NCBI GenBank assembly: GCA_027293795.1
Contig: JAPYLE010000260.1
Coordinates: forward strand, 1-10,918
DNA length: 10,918 bases
Source: Rickettsia endosymbiont of Ixodes persulcatus
GTDB lineage: Bacteria; Pseudomonadota; Alphaproteobacteria; Rickettsiales; Rickettsiaceae
Reading direction: 5' to 3'
Shown: piece by piece, positions 7,181 through 10,918 of the stretch
Numbering within the stretch: the stretch's first letter is position 1
How the letters are laid out: the number at the start of each line of letters is the position of its first letter
Position numbers and translations under genes: made by a program
The notes under the pieces: model-generated
The model's database searches: none
Told to the model about the DNA's origin: nothing
Seen by the model: only the letters and a program-made list of their open reading frames with translations

Positions 7181-7538
7181 TTTTATTTATTAATCCGTCG
7201 AGTTTTTCGCCGCCGATAATATGGAAGTGAAAATGAAAAATAGTTTGTCCTGATTTCTCGCCTTTGTTAGTTATTAAACGATAACCGTCTTTATTTAAAC
7301 CTGCTTCATTTGCTATATCAGAAATTTTAGCAAAAAAATGTTTTATTTCGTCTATGGAAGCTTTAGAGATAAAATCAGCATAATCTATATATTCGTTTTT
7401 AGGTATAACGATAATATGCACAGGTGCTACGGGTGCTATATCTTTGAATGCTAAAATTTGTTTGTCTTCATAAATTATTTCTACCAGAAGATTTTTATCT
7501 ATAATTTTAGCAAAAACATTTTCTTTATTGTACATCAT
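7173..7538 (-). CDS. HIT-family nucleotide hydrolase/transferase (HinT-like)
   Basis: This small protein (121 residues from the first ATG, 120 from the second) is a histidine-triad protein of the HinT/PKCI branch. That branch hydrolyses nucleoside phosphoramidates and related AMP-conjugates in the cytoplasm. The triad is H102-F-H104-F-H106 in TIFHFHFHIIGGEKL. The core also shows HIIVIPKNEY (41-50), where family members bind the nucleotide ribose and phosphate, and GYRLITNKGEKSGQT before the triad. It is close to full length for a bacterial HinT. The gene starts the leftward cluster, overlaps asd by 8 bp and lies just downstream of a palindromic repeat. Its biological partner is not known from context. 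Family assignment is firm; the natural substrate is not. Confidence 0.9.
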   Translation of the reverse strand: MMYNKENVFAKIIDKNLLVEIIYEDKQILAFKDIAPVAPVHIIVIPKNEYIDYADFISKASIDEIKHFFAKISDIANEAGLNKDGYRLITNKGEKSGQTIFHFHFHIIGGEKLDGLINKNG

Positions 7539-7541
7539 TTA

Positions 7542-7546
7542 CTCCT
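7542..7546 (-). promoter_or_regulatory. Shine-Dalgarno AGGAG for the HIT gene
   Basis: AGGAG on the minus strand lies 3 nt before the ATG at 7538 and 6 nt before the adjacent in-frame ATG at 7535. The second spacing is closer to optimal, so initiation may occur at 7535. It is one of the few strong ribosome sites in the window. Confidence 0.65.
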
Positions 7547-7571
7547 GTTAAAGGCTTTATTGCATGGATCG

Positions 7572-7707
7572 ATGTCATTCCCGTGCAGGCGGGAATCCAA
7601 AATAACCTTAATACTAGCACAGAAATTGTACGTTAATTAACAAAATAAACCTAAAAAAACAAGTTTTTTTAGGTTTTACTGGATTCCTGCGAGAGCAGGA
7701 ATGACAT
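7572..7707. repeat. 136 bp palindromic element (Rickettsia palindromic-element/MITE-like)
   Basis: A 28 bp left arm (7572-7599, beginning ATGTCATTCCCG) and a 28 bp right arm (7680-7707, ending GGAATGACAT) are inverted copies that agree over most positions, including the outer ten. Each arm can also fold on itself; in the left arm ATTCCCG pairs with CGGGAAT over a 6 nt loop. Between the arms lie about 80 bp of AT-rich DNA with a further hairpin. No transposase is encoded, so the element would be non-autonomous. It sits 24 bp upstream of the HIT ribosome binding site, between HIT and the DUF2628 pseudogene. A solo copy of the right arm occurs at 4334-4347. A transcript across it would form a long stem, so it may influence termination or mRNA stability. 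Assignment to a numbered repeat family was not attempted. Confidence 0.75.
7647..7676. terminator. 14 bp perfect hairpin inside the palindromic element
   Basis: AAACCTAAAAAAAC (7647-7660) pairs perfectly with GTTTTTTTAGGTTT (7663-7676) around a 2 nt AA centre. In the + direction the right half is T-rich, so it resembles a terminator, but the stem is mostly A-T and no run of T follows directly. A 2 nt loop would force the innermost pairs open. It could serve as a bidirectional terminator for the DUF2628 and HIT sides, or be an internal part of the repeat. Confidence 0.4.
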
Positions 7708-7743
7708 TAAGGGCATTTTCCTATTCACGTAACAACGTTCTTA

Positions 7744-8089
7744 TTAAACGAGTATATTACGTTTTAGAAATTTTAATTCAGCTTCAATACTAGAATTTGC
7801 AACTATAATATCTTCTAGTCGGTAATTATTTCTTTTTAAATAATTCTCTCTAATATCTGAAGCAAAAAAGCCGAATCCTAATATTACGACTATCTTAAAT
7901 ATAAACGTTAACTCTTCAATATTAATTGCCGTAATAATTATATTTGTTATATATAGCAATAGTAACTACTACCACATTTTATGGTATAAAGCCCAAAATA
8001 TACTTAAAAGAGCAGCTATCCATGAAAAGCTTTCTTCAATAACAATAAAATTATTATTTTTTTGTGTAGAGTTAATATATATTATTCAT
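7744..8089 (-). pseudogene. DUF2628-family membrane protein, decayed
   Basis: Read leftward, an ATG at 8089-8087 is followed by a one-base frameshift after its second codon. The next segment reads INSTQKNNNFIVIEESFSW, then IAALLSIFWALYHKMW. This FxWxAALxxxxWALYHKMW block is the hallmark of DUF2628 proteins. Directly after it come two tandem TAG codons (7971-7966), and the same frame then continues for 71 codons to 7744 with a membrane segment and the usual C-terminal part (GFFASDIRENYLKRNNYR, then SIEAELKFLKRN). The parts lie in family order, so this is one gene inactivated by two adjacent nonsense codons and a start-proximal indel. DUF2628 function is unknown. The second half could be translated from a TTG at 7959, but no ribosome site supports that. 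Confidence 0.75.
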
Positions 8090-8262
8090 TATCTAAGTTT
8101 AAGTCTTGAAAATTCAAGGGACAATAATTAATTAAATTGGATTAGTCAAGTATACTCGTTTACCTACTAATTCCTTTATCAGGAGTATATTATTAATTTT
8201 TAATTTATTCTAATACTATGGATATAGTACTTAATTAACAACTTAATATCAATAAATTTTAT
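8090..8262. promoter_or_regulatory. Intergenic region and putative promoter zone of hslVU
   Basis: This 173 bp AT-rich gap separates the divergent DUF2628 pseudogene from hslV and must hold the hslVU promoter. CTTGAAA at 8105-8111 matches the -35 element of heat-shock sigma factor RpoH and is part of a small inverted repeat (CTTGAA, AA, TTCAAG at 8105-8118). No good heat-shock -10 follows at the expected distance, so the match is only suggestive. A second small inverted repeat, TACTAT/ATAGTA, lies around 8213-8228. No coding frame with recognisable content was found. Confidence 0.3.
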
Positions 8263-8814
8263 ATGATGTCAGACAATTTAGCCTTACACGGCACTACAAT
8301 ACTTTGTTTAAAAAAGAACGAAGAAATAATTATAGCAGCAGATGGACAAGTCTCGCATGGCAATACGATATTAAAGTCTAGTGCTAGGAAACTACGGACT
8401 ATAGCAAACAATAAAATTATTGCCGGTTTTGCAGGGTCTACGGCTGATGGGCTTGCTTTATTTGAAAAACTTGAAGTAAAAATAGAGAAATATTCGCATA
8501 ATCTACTTAGAAGTACAGTTGAGCTTGCAAAAGATTGGCGTAGCGATAAATATTTACGACGACTTGAAGCAATGATGATTGTTGCCGATCATAGTCATAT
8601 ATTAATTTTAACCGGTAACGGTGACGTTGTGGAGCCTGAAAATAATGTTGCGGCAATCGGTTCAGGCGGTTTATTTGCACTATCTGCCGCTCGTGCCCTA
8701 ATGTCTTACGAGAATAATTTAACTGCTGAAGAAATTGCTTTAAAATCTATGAATATAGCTGCAGATTTGTGTGTATTTTCTAATCATAATATTATAATGG
8801 AAAAAGTTTTATGA
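8263..8814 (+). CDS. hslV: HslV (ClpQ), proteasome-like threonine peptidase
   Basis: HslV is the proteolytic core of the HslUV (ClpYQ) complex: two stacked hexamers in the cytoplasm that degrade unfolded or regulatory proteins fed in by HslU. The 183-residue product matches the family throughout: HGTTILCLKK, AADGQVSHGNTILKSSARK, GFAGSTADGLALFEKLE, ELAKDWRSDKYLRRLEAMM and AIGSGGLFALSAARAL. The catalytic residue is Thr11, the first threonine after HG, exposed when the ten-residue leader is removed. Two adjacent ATG codons at 8263 and 8266 could both serve as the start, and neither has a clear ribosome site. The stop overlaps the hslU start by 4 bp (ATGA), which indicates coupled translation. 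Alphaproteobacterial hslV genes often carry such a short leader before the active Thr. Confidence 0.95.
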   Translation: MMSDNLALHGTTILCLKKNEEIIIAADGQVSHGNTILKSSARKLRTIANNKIIAGFAGSTADGLALFEKLEVKIEKYSHNLLRSTVELAKDWRSDKYLRRLEAMMIVADHSHILILTGNGDVVEPENNVAAIGSGGLFALSAARALMSYENNLTAEEIALKSMNIAADLCVFSNHNIIMEKVL

Positions 8815-10163
8815 AAGCTACTAAAACTACTTATAAAAAAGACCCTATGGGGCTTACCCCTTCTCAAATAGTTAATGAACTTAATAGATTTATTGTAGGT
8901 CAAGAAAAGGCCAAAAAAGCCGTTGCTATTGCACTTAGAAATCGTTGTCGTCGTAAAAGAGTAGAAGGTAATTTGCGTAATGAAATAGTACCGAAAAATA
9001 TTTTAATGATCGGTTCAACCGGAGTCGGTAAAACGGAAATAGCTAGAAGGCTTGCAAAGCTCACTAATTCTCCTTTCTATAAGATAGAGGCAACTAAATT
9101 TACCGAAGTTGGGTATGTAGGGCGTGATGTAGAATCAATAATTCGTGATTTAGTCGAAATAGCCGTTAATACTGAAAAAACTTTAGCAAAAACAGAAGTA
9201 GATATTAATGCCCGTGAAAAAGCGATAGGGAGAATATTGGATAGTTTAGTAGGTAAAACTTCTAGTAGTGAGACTAGAGAAAAGTTCAAAGAAAAAGTCT
9301 TAAACGGCGAACTTAACGATACGGAAATCGAAATTAGCGTATCTGATACTGCACCTATTGGCGGCGGAAGTTTTGAAATACCGGGCATGCCCGGAGCATC
9401 AATGGGTGTGCTTAATCTTGGCGATATGATCGGACGAGCGCTTGGCAGCAGTAAGACTAAAACAAAAAAAATGCTAGTTAAAGAGGCTATGGCTATTATT
9501 ATACCTGAGGAATCAGAAAAATTAATAGACCAAGAAAAAATTATTCAGCAAGCTATAAATTTAGCTGAAAATGACGGTATAGTTTTTATTGATGAAATTG
9601 ACAAAATAGCTTCAGCTCCTAGTTCCGGTGAAAAAAATGCCGAAATAAGTAGAGAGGGAGTGCAAAGAGATTTATTACCTTTGATAGAAGGGACGACAGT
9701 TAATACCAAGTATGGACAGGTTAAAACCGATCATATATTATTTATTGCTTCCGGTGCTTTCCATATTGCCAAACCTTCTGATTTATTACCGGAGTTACAA
9801 GGAAGGTTACCGATTAGAGTAGAATTAAATTCGCTAACTAAAGATGATATGATTAAAATATTGCTTGAACCTGAAACTAGTTTAATAAAGCAATATTCGG
9901 CATTAATAGGTACTGAAGACGTGCATCTTGAATTTACTGCTTCTGCTATTGAGAAGATAGCGGATTATGCTATTACCATTAATTTAGAAGTCGAAGATAT
10001 AGGGGCTAGAAGGATGCATACTATACTTGAGAATTTGCTTGAGGATATAAGCTTTGAAGCTAGCGAAATGAAAGGCAAAAAAATAACTATCGATGATAAA
10101 TTCGTAGAAAATCAATTATCAAAAATAATAACTAATCTTGACCTAGCTAAGTTTGTTCTATAA
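8811..10163 (+). CDS. hslU: HslU (ClpY), AAA+ unfoldase of the HslUV protease
   Basis: The 450-residue ATPase forms hexamers that recognise, unfold and thread substrates into HslV. After the N-terminal LTPSQIVNELNRFIVGQ, Walker A is GSTGVGKT at 68-75, and the pore loop GYVG is at 101-104 in TEVGYVGRDVES. The intermediate (I) domain spans about 108-240, with a Gly/Met-rich stretch (GGGSFEIPGMPGASMG). Walker B is IVFIDE, with D261-E262. The arginine-finger segment is LQGRLPIRVEL, and sensor 2 lies in DIGARRMHT. The C-terminus NLDLAKFVL resembles the conserved tail that inserts into HslV to activate it; family members more often end in a DLSRFIL-type sequence. Length is normal, and all ATPase motifs are intact. 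It is coupled to hslV by a 4 bp overlap. The downstream region has no strong T-tailed terminator, only a palindromic repeat. Confidence 0.96.
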   Translation: MKATKTTYKKDPMGLTPSQIVNELNRFIVGQEKAKKAVAIALRNRCRRKRVEGNLRNEIVPKNILMIGSTGVGKTEIARRLAKLTNSPFYKIEATKFTEVGYVGRDVESIIRDLVEIAVNTEKTLAKTEVDINAREKAIGRILDSLVGKTSSSETREKFKEKVLNGELNDTEIEISVSDTAPIGGGSFEIPGMPGASMGVLNLGDMIGRALGSSKTKTKKMLVKEAMAIIIPEESEKLIDQEKIIQQAINLAENDGIVFIDEIDKIASAPSSGEKNAEISREGVQRDLLPLIEGTTVNTKYGQVKTDHILFIASGAFHIAKPSDLLPELQGRLPIRVELNSLTKDDMIKILLEPETSLIKQYSALIGTEDVHLEFTASAIEKIADYAITINLEVEDIGARRMHTILENLLEDISFEASEMKGKKITIDDKFVENQLSKIITNLDLAKFVL

Positions 10164-10216
10164 TATGCTTTTTTGATCAATAGTTGAGATAAGATTGTTG
10201 TATGGCTCTTTTCTCT

Positions 10217-10315
10217 GCCACCCTGTGGCTTGACCACGGGGTCCAGTTAAAAATACTAAAATTATTAGTATTATAAGTTGTTTTGCTGGATACCGTGGTC
10301 AAGCCACGGCATGAC
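10217..10315. repeat. 99 bp palindromic element downstream of hslU
   Basis: A 30 bp left arm (10217-10246) and a 30 bp right arm (10286-10315) are inverted copies matching at 24 of 30 positions, with a perfect 15 bp core GTGGCTTGACCACGG. Each arm is internally palindromic; in the right arm CCGTGG pairs with CCACGG over 5 nt. The 39 bp centre holds a further hairpin, AATACTAA (10252-10259) with TTAGTATT (10265-10272). This layout resembles the element at 7572-7707, but the arm sequence is a different family. Such repeats are widespread between Rickettsia genes. The element starts 53 bp after the hslU stop and may act as a 3' stem for the hslVU transcript. A solo right arm is at 4368-4388. Confidence 0.75.
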
Positions 10316-10385
10316 GCTGAGGATTTTTTGAGAGTCATACACAAATACTTACAAGCTCGCAGGATAGCATTTTAAGAAAAATTTC

Positions 10386-10769
10386 ATGATAATTCATATA
10401 GCAAGTCTAACGTTTAATGGAATTGATATCATCGGTGTTGACGTACAGGTGCAAATATCACCTGACATCCCTGCTTTTATGGTAGGGCTTGCCGATAAAA
10501 CTATAGCTGAATCAAAAGAACTAGTTAAAGCGGCACTATCTTCTATAGGGTTTGCACTACCTACTAAAAAGATTTTAATAAATTTAACTCCGGCAGATTT
10601 AGTAAAAGAGGGAAGCCATTTCGATCTTGCGATTGCTTGCTCAATACTTACCGCAATGAATATTTTACCGGAGCTTGAAATATCGGAATATTTGATAATA
10701 GGAGAATTATCGTTAGACGGTTCAATCTGACCGGTAAGTAGAGCTTTGCCGGCAGTGATTGGTGCTTTT
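10386..10769 (+). pseudogene. comM: ComM/YifB-family Mg-chelatase-like AAA+ protein, N-terminal remnant
   Basis: An ATG at 10386 opens 114 codons matching the N-terminal domain of ComM (YifB), a helicase-like AAA+ protein that promotes branch migration in natural transformation. Landmarks are DVQVQISPDIPAFMVGLADK, TKKILINLTPADLVKEG and HFDLAIACSILTA. A TGA at 10728-10730 interrupts the frame after IIGELSLDGSI. The same frame then continues PVSRALPAVIGAF, which also matches ComM (LDGxIxPVxxxLPA), so the stop is an in-frame nonsense change and not the natural end. Homology ceases at about 10769, where the frame passes into transposase sequence. ComM proteins are about 500 residues, so the ATPase part is missing here. 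ComM loss is plausible in an obligate intracellular bacterium. Confidence 0.82.
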
Positions 10770-10918
10770 GCTAGACATAAGAGCCATAATGTTACAGTAC
10801 TTATTTATCATTTAGTAACGCCTGCAAAATATCGTAGAGCAATTTTTGATAAGAAGTTAGATAATTATTTATGCAAAATATGTTTAGAAATTGAAGAAAG
10901 ATACGAGATAAGATTTTT
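10770..10918 (+). mobile_element. IS200/IS605-type transposase (TnpA) fragment, cut by the window edge
   Basis: From about 10770 the frame reads ARHKSHNVTVLIYHLV, then TPAKYRRAIFDKKLDNYLCK and ICLEIEERYEIRF, and it is still open at the window end. The YHLV...KYRR block followed by an amphipathic helix and EIEERYEI is the N-terminal pattern of Y1 (HUH) transposases of the IS200 type, which move single-stranded DNA. The HUH motif and the catalytic tyrosine would lie downstream of the window. No ATG is available in this frame at the junction; the nearest alternatives are a GTG at 10755 and a TTG at 10746, both inside the comM remnant and without a ribosome site. The fragment therefore seems to have lost its own start and left end. 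Confidence 0.7.

Noticed and set aside
7458..7640. Rightward 60-codon frame running from HIT antisense into the palindromic element
   Set aside because: It combines antisense of HIT with repeat sequence. Rickettsia repeats can encode peptides when inserted in genes, but nothing here shows such an insertion.
7572..7707. Considered as a CRISPR array because of repeated arms
   Set aside because: There are only two arms and they are inverted, with no regular spacers and no cas genes; inverted arms fit a palindromic element.
9077..9388. 103-codon leftward frame opposite hslU
   Set aside because: It is a shadow of the conserved hslU coding sequence, with no start signal or homology recognised.
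10731..10752. CCGG...CCGG hairpin-like sequence just after the comM TGA, considered as an IS200 left-end hairpin
   Set aside because: The same bases encode PVSRALP, which matches ComM at the expected place, so the sequence is explained as comM; the pairing is also imperfect.

Overview
The window is AT-rich bacterial DNA that reads as a Rickettsia chromosome, most likely from a lineage that carries insertion sequences (spotted fever, transitional or an endosymbiont group). The grounds are the gene set (a stand-alone SpoT-type hydrolase, a ProP-like MFS carrier, an AprD/AprE-type secretion pair, asd, HIT, hslVU, comM), the long palindromic intergenic repeats, and several genes caught while decaying. 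This is recognition from memory; no search was run.

Layout. Positions 1-463 hold the 5' end of an IS630-like transposase abutting the broken N-terminal part of a CPBP/CAAX-protease-like membrane protein gene. A SpoT-like ppGpp hydrolase gene (639-1346, +) runs tail-to-tail into an MFS transporter gene, sharing 50 bp with it. A leftward block then reads, in transcription order, HIT (7538) - asd (7180) - type I secretion ABC ATPase/permease (6150) - HlyD-type adaptor (4267) - MFS carrier (2613). HIT and asd overlap by 8 bp and asd and the ABC gene are 13 bp apart, so these three look like one transcript. A repeat remnant separates the ABC and adaptor genes, and a 118 bp gap with a possible promoter precedes the MFS gene.

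Upstream of HIT is a 136 bp palindromic element, then a DUF2628 membrane protein pseudogene with two tandem in-frame stops and a frameshifted start. hslV and hslU follow on the + strand, overlapping by 4 bp, and encode the two parts of the HslUV (ClpYQ) protease. A second palindromic element (99 bp) follows. The window ends in a comM/yifB pseudogene that has an internal stop and then joins, in the same frame, an IS200-like transposase running off the edge.

The functional content is housekeeping: stringent-response hydrolysis, the aspartate-family branch towards diaminopimelate, type I export, solute uptake and ATP-dependent proteolysis. Around it is a well-preserved record of reductive decay: two IS-gene junctions, three pseudogenes, and three sites of two inverted-repeat families. 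I see no convincing new defence, toxin or regulatory system. The most useful observations are the precise decay junctions, the hydrolase-only SpoT, the secretion pair with no substrate nearby, and the repeat architecture.
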